Shown piece after piece: positions 27,188 to 36,339 of a stretch of 64,000 nucleotides of DNA; positions within the stretch are counted from its first letter, which is position 1, and each line of letters starts with the position of its first letter. Source of the DNA: Natronorubrum daqingense (GTDB taxonomy: Archaea; Halobacteriota; Halobacteria; Halobacteriales; Natrialbaceae); assembly GCF_001971705.1 (NCBI RefSeq), contig NZ_CP019328.1, positions 1-64,000 on the forward strand, given 5' to 3'. The notes beneath the pieces were generated by a model. The model did no database searches and was not told where the DNA came from. It was given only the letters and a program-made list of their open reading frames with translations. A program made the position numbers and the translations under genes.

Positions 27188-28458
27188 GCGTCCACCTCCT
27201 CGAGGAAGGCCCGTGCACGGGCCGTCGGGTCGTCACTTCGCTCCTCGAAGGACTCGGCGTCGAGATTCGAGCCGTACTCGTCGACCGAGAGGTGGCCGCG
27301 CACGCGGTACTCGAGGCCGACGATTCGATCGCGAATCGTGTCGGCGACGACCTCCTGGTCCATCGCTTCACGGGCCTGTTCGAGGGCGTCCTCGAGCGTG
27401 CCGTCGTAGACCTGTTCGGTCAGATCGTCGTCGAGGACGACGGTGACGGCGCCGGTGCCGTCGTCGAGGATCGCCTTGACGCGCATGTCGTCGATCCCGT
27501 CGACGTCGCCGTGGGTTCGACACTGGCCCTTCTGGACCACGCGATAGCACTCGGGACAGCGCTGGATGAGCCCGGAGCCGTCGCGAACGGCGATCACGTT
27601 GCCGCTGAGTTCGACGTCGTAGATGCCACCCGTTCGGACGGCGTCGCCGACGTTCATCGTCGTCGCGTCGGCACCGACGTCGATCTCGGCCTCGAGTGGC
27701 GTGACGCTCGAGAACTCCGAGACGTTGACTTCGGGGACGCCGCGGAACTCCTGGACGTAGGCGTTCTCGATGCGGACCGTCCCGCCGTCTTCGATTTCGG
27801 GCACCGGATCCCAGTTCGTAAACGGTAGTCGGCCGCTCTCGTCGCCGACGACGCCGCTCAAAATTTCGGTCTCGCCGTCGCGGCCGTCGATCGTCCGGCG
27901 TTCACAGTCCGTGACGGTGACGTCGACGGTGACGGCACGGTCGCCGGTGTGGAGGTCGGCGAGTTGGGATTCGCCGCCGGATTCGTACGGGATATCGAGC
28001 GATTCCTCCTCGAAGGACAAGGACGTGCTCTCGCCGAGGTTGAGTTCGGGTTCGCCGTCCCACTCGCGGACGCCCGCATTCCCCGCCGTGATCGTATCGC
28101 CCGGCGAGAGACCGAAGTCCTCCCAGGCGGTGTAATCGATCGCGCCGGTCTCGTCGGCGAGGCGCCCCTCGACGATCACGTGATCGTCGCCCTGGTAACG
28201 AATCGAGCGTTTTCCGGCCGTCAACACGACGCCCGTGACGGTGACGTTCCCGTCCTCGGGCGTGACGTCGCCGAGGTCCTTGCTCGAGGGAGCGCCGCCA
28301 CCACCGCTCGAGCCGTCGCCGTACTTGCGTCGAAGGCTCTGTTTGGCTTCGTCGATGGGAACGCTGTACTCCACCAAATTCTGCAAGTCTGCGGTGACCT
28401 CCTCTTTGTCAACACCGAGGTCGGAGGCGAGATCCTCAGCATGCTTGTCGAGTTCCAT
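27184..28458 (-). CDS. rpa1: Replication protein A, single-stranded DNA-binding (Rpa1 type)
   Basis: 424 aa. An N-terminal helical segment is followed by three OB folds, recognisable from VTVTGVVLTAGKRSIRYQG, VTVDVTVTDCERRTIDG and VGDAVRTGGIYDVELSG. A C-terminal zinc finger, RCPECYRVV...QCRTH, lies at about 315-335. It coats single-stranded DNA in replication and repair. Length and the downstream rpap and rpe genes identify it as Rpa1 rather than Rpa2 or Rpa3. It is first in a minus-strand operon of three. Confidence 0.92.
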   Translation of the reverse strand: MELDKHAEDLASDLGVDKEEVTADLQNLVEYSVPIDEAKQSLRRKYGDGSSGGGGAPSSKDLGDVTPEDGNVTVTGVVLTAGKRSIRYQGDDHVIVEGRLADETGAIDYTAWEDFGLSPGDTITAGNAGVREWDGEPELNLGESTSLSFEEESLDIPYESGGESQLADLHTGDRAVTVDVTVTDCERRTIDGRDGETEILSGVVGDESGRLPFTNWDPVPEIEDGGTVRIENAYVQEFRGVPEVNVSEFSSVTPLEAEIDVGADATTMNVGDAVRTGGIYDVELSGNVIAVRDGSGLIQRCPECYRVVQKGQCRTHGDVDGIDDMRVKAILDDGTGAVTVVLDDDLTEQVYDGTLEDALEQAREAMDQEVVADTIRDRIVGLEYRVRGHLSVDEYGSNLDAESFEERSDDPTARARAFLEEVDA

Positions 28459-28666
28459 CAGTGGCTTTTCGGGTGGGGGATTAAAAAGCGTTCGCGCAAC
28501 GGAGCGAGCGGGTGAGCGAATCGAGTGCCCGAACGCGGTCGCTTCCTCGAGATCGTGGTATTACACAACACGAGACACCATCTGAAACAGCGAAATGCCG
28601 GAATTTGCAGCCCTGAGAGTGCCAGGCAGCAGGTTATGGAAATGGCGCGGATAACGTGTATACAGC

Positions 28667-29158
28667 ATGTCACCAGACGAGTCACCAACCCGACGGCGAA
28701 TGCTCAAACTGAGCGCAGTCGCCGTCCTTCCGGCGGCGCTGGCTGGATGTAACGACAACGGGAACGGCGAAGACGAACCGGCGAACGGTAACGACGAGAA
28801 CGGTAACGACGAGAACGGAAACGGCGAACCGATCGAGCCGGGCGAGATCGAACTCGACGGCGAAACGGAAGCCTGGACCGGCGTCGCACCGGACGAAATC
28901 GCCGACGAAGAGAACCCGACGCTCACCCTCGAAGAAGGAGAGTCCTACGAGATTACGTGGGAGAACATCGACGGCGTCGACCACAACATCGAGATTCGAG
29001 ACGATGACGACGAAGTCGTCGACGGCTACGAGACCGACCTGATGGGCGACGAAGGAGAAACGCAGACCCTCGAGATCGACGAAGTGACCGACGAGATGAC
29101 ACAGTACGTCTGTGAGCCCCACGAGGGGACGATGGTCGGTGACGTCGAAGTGGCCTAA
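28667..29158 (+). CDS. Halocyanin-like blue copper lipoprotein
   Basis: 163 aa. A twin-arginine signal, TRRRMLKLSAVAV, ends in the lipobox ALAGC with lipid-anchored C28. A low-complexity Asn/Gly/Glu linker (29-55) follows, then a cupredoxin fold. Copper ligands are H106 in VDHNIEIRD, C149, H152 and M156 in YVCEPHEGTM. It would carry electrons on the outer face of the membrane, as halocyanin does. It is monocistronic, with its start at the ATG of 28667. The Tat route means the protein is folded before export. Confidence 0.93.
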   Translation: MSPDESPTRRRMLKLSAVAVLPAALAGCNDNGNGEDEPANGNDENGNDENGNGEPIEPGEIELDGETEAWTGVAPDEIADEENPTLTLEEGESYEITWENIDGVDHNIEIRDDDDEVVDGYETDLMGDEGETQTLEIDEVTDEMTQYVCEPHEGTMVGDVEVA

Positions 29159-29259
29159 TCGAGCCGATTCTCATAGGTCGTTGTCGACAGCAGACGACTG
29201 GCCGCCGCGTTCTCGCGACCGCAATAGCTTCTTTACGGCCCGCTACCACAGCACGACGT

Positions 29260-29931
29260 ATGCACGTCGTCGTCAACGCCGCCACGAGCGCGGACGGCAA
29301 ACTCTCTTCGCGGAAGCGCGAGCAGGTCGCGATCAGCGGCGAGAGCGATTTCGCCCGCATGGACCGACTCAGAGCCGAAAGCGACGCTATTGTGGTCGGC
29401 GTCGGAACTGTTCTCGCCGACGATCCACACCTGACAGTCAAGGACGAAGCCCTGTGCGAGCGACGGGCAAAAAACGGCCGACCCGAACAGCCCGCCCGGA
29501 TCGTGGTCGACTCGAGCGGACGGACGCCAGTAGACGCCGCGATTCTCGACGACGCGGCTCCGACGTACGTCTGCGTGAGCGACGACGCCCCCGTGGACCG
29601 ACGCGCGAATCTCACGGACCATGCGAACCTCGTGAGCGCCGGCGACGACCGAGTCGACCTCCTCCGGGCGTTCGCCGGGCTACAGGAGGAGGGCCTCGAG
29701 CGAATCATGGTCGAGGGCGGTGGCGAACTCATCTTCTCGCTGTTCGAGTGCGGACTGGTCGACGAACTCCGAATGTACGTCGGTGGAACCGTCATCGGCG
29801 GCCGTGACGCGCCGACGCTGGCCGACGGCGCGGGGTTCGTCGAAGACTTTCCGTCGCTCGCGCTCGAGCGCGTCGAGCGGATCGACGACGGGGCGTTGCT
29901 GTGCTGGACGGTCGACGAAATCGACGACTGA
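29260..29931 (+). CDS. arfC: 2,5-diamino-6-ribosylamino-pyrimidinone phosphate reductase
   Basis: A 223-aa RibD-C/dihydrofolate-reductase-like enzyme. It has VVVNAATSADGKLSS at the start, AIVVGVGTVLADDPHLTVK, the IVVDSSGRTPVDA strand and IMVEGGGELIFSLF for NADPH binding. It reduces the ribose side chain of the riboflavin precursor in archaeal flavin/F420 synthesis. It begins with the ATG at 29260, with no sign of operon partners; other riboflavin genes are not in this window. Confidence 0.92.
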   Translation: MHVVVNAATSADGKLSSRKREQVAISGESDFARMDRLRAESDAIVVGVGTVLADDPHLTVKDEALCERRAKNGRPEQPARIVVDSSGRTPVDAAILDDAAPTYVCVSDDAPVDRRANLTDHANLVSAGDDRVDLLRAFAGLQEEGLERIMVEGGGELIFSLFECGLVDELRMYVGGTVIGGRDAPTLADGAGFVEDFPSLALERVERIDDGALLCWTVDEIDD

Positions 29932-30450
29932 CTCGAGCAACGTACGCTCGTGCTCGAGTGAAGGACGTTCAGGCACCGAACCGCTGGTCGGTTCGATACA
30001 CGCCACTCACTCCGAGTTCACCGAGCCCTGACCTGACGACTTCGAATCTTCCGAGACACCGTTTTATCAAGTCTCTCGTGTCTGGGCGGCCAGTAAGCTT
30101 AATCTTCGATGGTCGAAGGAGGTAGCCGGCGGGCAGACCTCACTGTCGTTGCCGGTAGTGATTCTGAGACATCACGAACCCGCCCGCCTGTCGAGACATC
30201 GCACCACGGTCTTGGCACATCCACCGATCACCCCCGTCAGGGGAATCAGATGTCGGTCCCCACTTCCGACATCTTCTGACGCCGTAGTGGACAGGAGGGA
30301 GTGGTACAGTCTCGGATTCGAGGAAACGCCTCGGCCAGTCTATCTCATTGCGGGATCTAATCGACTCGATCAGCGAATCTAGAAATGTACGGATGGTGAG
30401 TTCTCAGTCGGTAGATAAAGGTCATGGTGCCAGAGTAGAAATCTGTCGGT
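29932..30450. other. Gene-free 519-base stretch with a strong hairpin
   Basis: No supported reading frame. AGATGTCGG (30248-30256) pairs perfectly with CCGACATCT (30266-30274) around a nine-base loop. Several GC-rich partial inversions lie at 30115-30200. It does not match the conserved blocks of tRNA, SRP RNA or RNase P RNA that I looked for. A small RNA or a long leader for the downstream kinase gene is possible. Confidence 0.45.
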
Positions 30451-31089
30451 ATGTTCGATGAATGCCCCGGTTGTGGAGTGGTTCACCTCGATATGGCGGT
30501 CGATTCAGGGGAGTCCGTAGTCGTCTGTCCGGAGTGTGGACACGAACAATCGATCCGCCAAGAGCCGCTGCTCATCGTTAGTGGAGCAGGTGGGACCGGG
30601 AAATCAGCGGTACTCCACGAGCTTCGCGGAACGCGTGACGATGCCGTGCTCCTCGATTCGGATGTCGTGTGGCGCGATGAGTTCTGGGACGAAATCGATT
30701 GGTACGTTCAGACGTGGCTTCGCCTCTGTCGGGATATTGCCCAATCGAAACGCCCGCCGGTTCTGTTCGGAGCGGGGCTCGGCGTTCCCGCGAGTATCGA
30801 AGCACACCCACAACACGAGTGCTTCTCGGAGATTCACTATCTCGTTCTCGTCTGTGACGAGGACGAGCAAGAACGGCGACTAAGGGCTCGTCCCTCGGGA
30901 CGCCATCCCGGTGAGTTTGCGATGGACCAATCCGACATCGACGCCCAAGTAGAGTTCAATCAATGGTTCAAAAATACCGCAGACGACGAGGACTTCACGG
31001 TCATCGAGACGACCGACGCGACGGTTGAGGAAACCACAGCGCAAGTTGACGAGTGGATTTCGAGCCACGTGTCCAACAAGACGCTCTGA
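30451..31089 (+). CDS. Zinc-ribbon P-loop nucleotide kinase-like protein
   Basis: 212 aa. The N-terminal zinc ribbon has C5/C8 (ECPGC) and C26/C29 (VCPEC). Walker A, GAGGTGKS, is at 45-52. After that come LLDSDVVWRDEF, consistent with a substrate or metal-binding DSD, and a lid-like RRLRARPSGRHPGEF with arginines. The layout resembles small-molecule or nucleoside kinases of the AAA_33/shikimate-kinase type; the substrate is unknown. The zinc-ribbon fusion is unusual. Third-position bases look less GC-rich than in neighbours, hinting at transfer. Confidence 0.75.
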   Translation: MFDECPGCGVVHLDMAVDSGESVVVCPECGHEQSIRQEPLLIVSGAGGTGKSAVLHELRGTRDDAVLLDSDVVWRDEFWDEIDWYVQTWLRLCRDIAQSKRPPVLFGAGLGVPASIEAHPQHECFSEIHYLVLVCDEDEQERRLRARPSGRHPGEFAMDQSDIDAQVEFNQWFKNTADDEDFTVIETTDATVEETTAQVDEWISSHVSNKTL

Positions 31090-31119
31090 CCGTCGAGAAA
31101 TCGCTCGGTGAGACTGCGT

Positions 31120-32034
31120 CTACGTCGACTCGACGTTCTGGCGAACGGAGCGATCTGTGTCAGTGAAGAGAAATCGGTCGTACTCCCCCTCGTACGTGCC
31201 CATGAGCGGTTCTCCACGGGTCGTATCGATACCGATCGTGTGTGGCTCGTCTAACTCGGCGTGCTCGTCGGCGTCGTCGTTCGGATCGTACGCGGTGAAC
31301 GTAATGCTGTCGTCGTCCGCGTCGTAGTCGTAGAGGAGCAGGTAATGACCGTCGAGGACGTCACTTCCGCTGATCGTTACCCCCGCTGATCCGATCGTGT
31401 CGATCGCCGAACGAATCTCGCTCGCCTGTTGCTGGTAGTCGATGAACTCCGGTCGAAGCAGCACCCACCGTTCGGCCCACGTTTCGGGGTACAGGAACTG
31501 GCTCCGGTGAAAGCGTTCGATGTCCTCCCGGACGGGCGAACTGGACTCCTCGAGTGGTTCGTCGACGTCGGTGATCTCGCTGACCGAGTCGTGCTCGAGG
31601 GGGACTGCCGATGGCGCTTCGAAGTACCACTGCGACGCCATCGCGATCCCGAAGCAAAACCCTCGTATCCCGAATAACCGGTTGGCATTCGCGTGGAGTT
31701 CGTCAGCGATCGCTCCGATCGATCGATCGAACCCGGCGTTCGCTTCAACCGGTTGGACGACGGAACTCTCGGATGCGATCAGATACTCTCGAACGTCGCG
31801 AGCAGAGAGCAGCGCACTCGGCTCCGGTGGCTCGGACGGCGTCGAAAAGTTGTCGAAGCCGAAGCCGTCGACAGCCGGATCGAATTCGCCTCCTCGAGCC
31901 CCGGAACTCGAATCCGAACTCGACTCCGAATCCGATATCGACGGGATGCCCACTCTCGCCGCGAAAGAGAGCGACCCGATTCCTGTCAAAGCCGAGAGTC
32001 CGTAGAGGAGTTTACGACGTGGTATGGTGCTCAT
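31120..32034 (-). CDS. Exported protein with papain/C39-like Cys-His-Asp pattern
   Basis: 304 aa. The N-terminus has IPRRKLLYG, then a hydrophobic stretch, resembling a Tat signal, followed by a Ser/Asp linker. The mature part has RGFCFGIAMASQW (C127), which opens a helix, then DGHYLLLYDYD (H230) and TFTAYDPND (D250/N252), strongly recalling the Cys...His...Asp/Asn order of papain-like peptidases. It is therefore proposed as a secreted cysteine peptidase or transglutaminase-like protein. The family was not recognised by name, and a non-enzymatic role remains possible. It converges with the kinase gene. Confidence 0.65.
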   Translation of the reverse strand: MSTIPRRKLLYGLSALTGIGSLSFAARVGIPSISDSESSSDSSSGARGGEFDPAVDGFGFDNFSTPSEPPEPSALLSARDVREYLIASESSVVQPVEANAGFDRSIGAIADELHANANRLFGIRGFCFGIAMASQWYFEAPSAVPLEHDSVSEITDVDEPLEESSSPVREDIERFHRSQFLYPETWAERWVLLRPEFIDYQQQASEIRSAIDTIGSAGVTISGSDVLDGHYLLLYDYDADDDSITFTAYDPNDDADEHAELDEPHTIGIDTTRGEPLMGTYEGEYDRFLFTDTDRSVRQNVEST

Positions 32035-32384
32035 AGTGAGTTGCTGTGTCCGAGTGGCTCGAGCGGACGAACACCGGGTGAGATTCTCTTCGCGTCGGTC
32101 GACGGGCTCCGGTTGGCGCGGTAGGTACGGGAGCTGAAACTAGAGCTGCGACGAGCCTCGTTTGTCGAAGAGACCGTCGGTGCGTCTCGTCCCTCTCGCT
32201 GGGCCACACCGCTCGAGTACGCAATGTCTCCCACCGGTGAGCGATATGTACGCGTCCCCTGCATGCGCTGGTTCAGACGGACACGCGGACGCGTTCAGCC
32301 TCGGAGTTTCTCGCGTCGGCCGAATCGAAACGCGACGGCCGGCTAACCCGTCACACCTTTCCTCGGGGACGGTCTAGGGAGACT
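32035..32384. other. Divergent intergenic region, no gene seen
   Basis: 350 bases between the minus-strand exported peptidase-like gene and msrA. No convincing reading frame, repeat or RNA was recognised; it should contain both promoters. Confidence 0.45.
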
Positions 32385-32927
32385 ATGGAACGAGCGACGT
32401 TCGGCGGCGGCTGTTTCTGGTGTATCGAAGCGGCGTTCGAAGAACTCGCGGGCGTCGAGTCGGTCACCTCCGGGTACGCCGGTGGCCACACCGACGATCC
32501 GACCTATCGCGAGGTCTGTGCCGGCCAAACCGGCCACGCGGAGGTCGTCCAACTCGAGTACGATCCCGACGAGATCAGCTACGAGAAACTCCTCGAGGTG
32601 TTCTTCACGGTCCACGACCCGACCCAGTTGAACCGACAAGGGCCAGACGTGGGCACCCAGTATCGCTCGGCGATCTACGCCCACAGCGACGAGCAACTCG
32701 AGACCGCCGAGGCCTTCGCCGCGGAACTCGAGAGTGAGGGGCTCTACGAGGGTATCGAGACGGAAATCGAGCCACTCGAGACGTTCTACGAAGCCGAAGA
32801 AGCACACCAAAACTACTTCGAGAAGAATCCACAGGATGCCTACTGTACGATGCACGCGGCACCGAAGGTCGAGAAAGTTCGCGAGACGTTCACCGAGAAC
32901 CTCGAGGGCGAACAGCCCTCGCCGTGA
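32385..32927 (+). CDS. msrA: Peptide-methionine (S)-S-oxide reductase
   Basis: A 180-aa MsrA. The catalytic motif GGCFWCIEAAF has C10 as the nucleophile, and C13 may act in resolving. GYAGGHTDDPTYREVC, the GHAEVVQLEYDP strand and the DVGTQYRSAIY block follow. It repairs oxidised methionine in proteins and takes electrons from thioredoxin, whose gene and reductase lie just downstream on the opposite strand. The neighbourhood suggests a shared oxidative-stress role, although the genes are convergent and not one operon. Confidence 0.95.
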   Translation: MERATFGGGCFWCIEAAFEELAGVESVTSGYAGGHTDDPTYREVCAGQTGHAEVVQLEYDPDEISYEKLLEVFFTVHDPTQLNRQGPDVGTQYRSAIYAHSDEQLETAEAFAAELESEGLYEGIETEIEPLETFYEAEEAHQNYFEKNPQDAYCTMHAAPKVEKVRETFTENLEGEQPSP

Positions 32928-32978
32928 ACTCGAGCGCGAGAGGATTCATTCGGTGACCAGCGGTCGGCAGGCGGAGAA

Positions 32979-32995
32979 TTGTACCTTTTGTACAA
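32979..32995. terminator. Hairpin between convergent msrA and trxB
   Basis: TTGTAC and GTACAA form a six-base-pair stem around a CTTTT loop, followed by a T-run at about 32999-33006. It sits in the 120-base gap between converging genes and could end the msrA transcript. Stem strength is modest. Confidence 0.45.
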
Positions 32996-33047
32996 GCGTG
33001 TTTTTGGAGCGGTGGCGGCGCGTTCTGGATACTGAGCCGACCGTCGG

Positions 33048-34085
33048 TTACTGGCTCGCTTCGAGCGCCGCGGCGGGAGTCGACTCCTCCTCGAGCGCTC
33101 GCTCCTCGAGCCACGATTCGGCGTCGAGTGCGGCCATGCTCCCGGTTCCGGCGGCCGTGATCGCCTGTCGATAGTCGGGATCCATCACGTCGCCCGCGCC
33201 GAAAACGCCGGGGACGGCGGTTTCCGTCGCCATTCCGGGCTCCGTCCGCAGATAGCCAGTTTCGTCTCGCTCGACCGACGTTTCCGCCAGGAACTCGGTG
33301 TTCGGGACGTGGCCGACGCCGTAGAAGATGCCGCCGACATCGACGCGTTCGGTTTCGACGGACTTCCCGTCCTCGAGTCGCGCTCTCGGATGACCCGCCG
33401 GGTGGGTGACGAGCGTCCCACCGGTGACGCCCGTTTCCTGCGAGCCGTGGATTTCGCTGAGTTCGGCGTTCCAGCGGAACTCGATCGACTCGTTCTCGCG
33501 TGCGCGACGAGCCATGATATCCGAGGCCCGGAGCTCGTCGCGGCGGTGGACGACCGTGACGCTGTCGGCGAATTTCGCGAGAAACAGCGCCTCTTCCATC
33601 GCGCTGTCGCCCCCGCCGATGACGAGCACGTCGTCGCCGCGGTGGAACGCGCCGTCACAGGTCGCACACGTCGAGAGCCCGTAGCCCATCATCTCGTCTT
33701 CGTTCGTCGCGCCGACCCAGCGGGCGCTCGCGCCGGACGCGACGACGAGCGCGCGAGTCTCGAGGACGTCACCCGAAGACAACTCGAGGGCGAACGGCGA
33801 CTCCTCGAGCGAGGCGCGTTCGACGACGCCGTGGCGAAACGTCGCGCCGAAGCGCTCGGCTTGCTCTTTCCCTCGCTGGACGAGTTCCATTCCGCCGACG
33901 CCGTCGGGGAAGCCGAGGTAGTTCTCGACCTCCGTCGTCAGCGTGAGCTGTCCGCCGGGCTCCGGACCCTCGAGCACGAGCGGCTCGAGGTCCGCCCGGG
34001 CGGCGTAAACGGCTGCCGAGAGGCCGGCGACACCGGAGCCGACGATGACGACGTGGTAGACGCCCTCGGTGTGGGTTGCTCCCAT
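33048..34085 (-). CDS. trxB: Thioredoxin reductase
   Basis: A 345-aa flavoprotein reductase. It has the FAD motif VVIVGSGVAGLSAAVYAAR, the redox pair C140/C143 in STCATCDGAF, the NAD(P) motif VLVIGGGDSAMEEA and the C-terminal GVFGAGDVMDP FAD block. It recycles thioredoxin, encoded immediately upstream. The ATG at 34085 overlaps the trxA stop by one base (TAATG), so the pair is translationally coupled. An open extension beyond 34085 is a shadow of trxA. It shares the palindrome-bearing promoter before trxA. Confidence 0.94.
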   Translation of the reverse strand: MGATHTEGVYHVVIVGSGVAGLSAAVYAARADLEPLVLEGPEPGGQLTLTTEVENYLGFPDGVGGMELVQRGKEQAERFGATFRHGVVERASLEESPFALELSSGDVLETRALVVASGASARWVGATNEDEMMGYGLSTCATCDGAFHRGDDVLVIGGGDSAMEEALFLAKFADSVTVVHRRDELRASDIMARRARENESIEFRWNAELSEIHGSQETGVTGGTLVTHPAGHPRARLEDGKSVETERVDVGGIFYGVGHVPNTEFLAETSVERDETGYLRTEPGMATETAVPGVFGAGDVMDPDYRQAITAAGTGSMAALDAESWLEERALEEESTPAAALEASQ

Positions 34086-34444
34086 TATTCGGTGTGGCGT
34101 TCGATTAGGTCGCGAAGGTGGTCCTCCGGCAGCGCGCCGGTTTGCTGTTCGACCTGCTCGCCGTCCGCGAAGAGCGCGAGCGTCGGCACGCCGCGAACGC
34201 CGTAGGCACCCGCGAGTTGCTGGTGTTCGTCGACGTCGACCTTCGCGATCACGGCGTCGGTCTCTGCCGCCAGCGTCTCGAGGACGGGCTCGAGCATCTG
34301 ACACGGGCCACACCACGTCGCGAAGAAGTCCACGAGGACGACGTTATGGTCGTCCACGACGTCCTCGAGGTGGGCTTCGCTCTCGATGTGAAGTGGTTCC
34401 TCGAGCGATGCGCCGGATGAGCCGTTTTGTGTCTCAGTTGCCAT
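34085..34444 (-). CDS. trxA: Thioredoxin
   Basis: A 119-aa classical thioredoxin. VVLVDFFATWCGPCQMLEP contains C45 and C48, and YGVRGVPTLALFADG carries the cis-proline. It has an N-terminal polar extension of about 20 residues. It reduces cytoplasmic protein disulfides, MsrA among the likely clients, and is recycled by the coupled TrxB. Its promoter carries a perfect-armed copy of the TATTG-NN-CAATA palindrome found across the downstream sulfur island. Confidence 0.94.
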   Translation of the reverse strand: MATETQNGSSGASLEEPLHIESEAHLEDVVDDHNVVLVDFFATWCGPCQMLEPVLETLAAETDAVIAKVDVDEHQQLAGAYGVRGVPTLALFADGEQVEQQTGALPEDHLRDLIERHTE

Positions 34445-34469
34445 CACGATGGTGTAGGTGCCGACAGTG

Positions 34470-34498
34470 TTTAAAGGTTTTGTGCATATTGTGCAATA
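34470..34498 (-). promoter_or_regulatory. trxA promoter with TATTGTGCAATA operator
   Basis: TTTAAA at 34470-34475 is the TATA-like element for the minus-strand trxA. Twelve bases upstream lies TATTG-TG-CAATA (34487-34498), an inverted repeat with perfect five-base arms. The same element and spacing occur before the TrmB-like regulator gene. Confidence 0.7.
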
Positions 34499-34674
34499 CA
34501 AGATCGATCGGAGAGGGGCAGTGTCTTCCGAGGAGTTTGGACGAATACGGTGGAGAGATACGTCCTCGAATGGAGATGCATCTGTCATTACGGTGTCTAA
34601 GTGGAGTAATTTACAGCGGTCGGTCGGCCATACTTATTCAGAAGTTCTATTGAAGCGTTCGAGAGTGAGTTCGT

Positions 34675-36300
34675 ATGGAAGATTGGAGACGGCGTATTGG
34701 ATTGGCACTTACTGCTGTCGCCGCCATTGTACTTACGTATTCTGTCATTTATCGGTGGGCAATGCTGACGTTTGAAGGACAGGAGGTTCCAATATATAAG
34801 TCGGTTCAGGTTGTCATCGAATCGCTAACCACGGCCGGATTCGGCGGCCACGCACCGTGGGAAAGCACTGTATTGAACTTCCTGGTTATCGGAATGAATC
34901 TCACGGGTGTCCTGCTCGTTTTCTTGGGCCTCCCTTTGTTCGCTATCCCACTTCTCCGACAAGGACTCCAAACAGAGCCACCGACGACAAGCGAGTTGAC
35001 CGATCACGTCATCATCTGTGGTCATTCGGCACGAGATGATGTGCTGAGAAAAGAACTCGACGAAGTCGGGATACCGTGTGTCTTCATCGAACAGGATCCG
35101 GACCTGATCACGGAACTTGCAGAGAGCGGTATCGAGGCGATTCACGGGGACCCAGAACAGATCGAAACCCTCCGTGCCGCCAATGCAACTGACGCTCGTG
35201 CGCTCGTCGCGGACGTCAACGACGAGGCCAATCCGACAGTTATCCTCTCGGCACTTCGGGTCAATCCAGAGTTACGAATTATCAGCGTCGTCCGGGACTA
35301 CAAGACGGCATCGTATCACGAGTATTCAGGCGCAGACGAGGTTGTGCTGGCTCGACAACAACTTGGGGATGCCTTCGGTAGACGGGCGACGACCTCTTTT
35401 GCTGAGAAACTTCGGAACGTCATTCACGTCGAAAATGACTACGAGATCACAGAGCTATTAGTCGAAGAGGGGAGCGATCTGGCGGGGCAAACGATCAGAG
35501 AGGCGAATATCTTTGGCCAAACCGACCTCACGATCATCGGGGTATGGCTCGGCGGGAAGTTCGTCATCTCGCCAAACCCGGACACGGTTCTCGAAGAGAA
35601 TACAATTCTTCTCGTCGCCGGCGAACACAGCGATTTCGATAGTCTAACTGCCCGATCAATTCCGACGCATCACCACCCCTCTCACGTCATTATCTGCGGG
35701 TACGGCACTGTCGGCTGGTCCGTCGCTGAGACGCTCGAGGAATCAGGTATTTCAGCGAGTATAATCGACCGTGAAGATCGGGATGCGGTCGATGTGGTCG
35801 GAGATGCTACTAACCCCGAAACGTACGAGAAGGTGGACATCGAGGACGCAGAGACCATCGTGCTTTCCTTGGACGATGACACGACGACAATTTACTCGAC
35901 ACTAGTCATCCGGGAGTTGGCTCCCGATATCGAAATTATCGCTCGAGCAGACGATCCAGACACTGTCTGGAAATTGTACAACGCTGGTGCAGACTACGTC
36001 TTATCACTTCCGACGATTACTGGCGAGATACTCGCATCGTACCTGATCGACAAAGTCGAAATCGTTACCCCACAGGTGCGTTTCGAGTTCATTCGCTCGA
36101 AAGCACCGTCTCTCGTCGGAGAAAGTCTCAGCGATGTCGATCTTCGCAGACAAACCGGGTGTACAGTGATCGCTGTCGAGAGAGATGATGAGTTGAAAAC
36201 CGATCTGAGTGCAGGTTTCGTTGTCAGCGACAACGATATCCTCATCGCTGGAGGGAGTGAGAAGGCAATTAGAAATTTCAAGCGATTTGTCACAAAGTGA
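34675..36300 (+). CDS. Two-TM potassium channel with two RCK domains
   Basis: 541 aa. Membrane helix 1 is at about 8-30, a pore helix and filter with TTAGFGGHAP at 52-61, and helix 2 at about 66-94. Two consecutive RCK (TrkA-N plus TrkA-C) units follow, opening with HVIICGHSARDD (about 111) and HVIICGYGTVGWSV (about 336). The layout is like MthK-type ligand-gated K+ channels, but the filter has AGFGG in place of the usual VGYG. It would move K+ under nucleotide or ion control. Codons are less GC-rich than in most neighbours. Confidence 0.85.
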   Translation: MEDWRRRIGLALTAVAAIVLTYSVIYRWAMLTFEGQEVPIYKSVQVVIESLTTAGFGGHAPWESTVLNFLVIGMNLTGVLLVFLGLPLFAIPLLRQGLQTEPPTTSELTDHVIICGHSARDDVLRKELDEVGIPCVFIEQDPDLITELAESGIEAIHGDPEQIETLRAANATDARALVADVNDEANPTVILSALRVNPELRIISVVRDYKTASYHEYSGADEVVLARQQLGDAFGRRATTSFAEKLRNVIHVENDYEITELLVEEGSDLAGQTIREANIFGQTDLTIIGVWLGGKFVISPNPDTVLEENTILLVAGEHSDFDSLTARSIPTHHHPSHVIICGYGTVGWSVAETLEESGISASIIDREDRDAVDVVGDATNPETYEKVDIEDAETIVLSLDDDTTTIYSTLVIRELAPDIEIIARADDPDTVWKLYNAGADYVLSLPTITGEILASYLIDKVEIVTPQVRFEFIRSKAPSLVGESLSDVDLRRQTGCTVIAVERDDELKTDLSAGFVVSDNDILIAGGSEKAIRNFKRFVTK

Positions 36301-36339
36301 CCGCGATCAGGTCGTACAAGCAGGTCTGGGTTCGTTCGG

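Noticed and set aside
29932-30450. tRNA, SRP RNA or RNase P RNA in the gene-free stretch
   Set aside because: No cloverleaf, no CCA-type arms and none of the conserved RNase P or SRP blocks were found; only one hairpin stands out.
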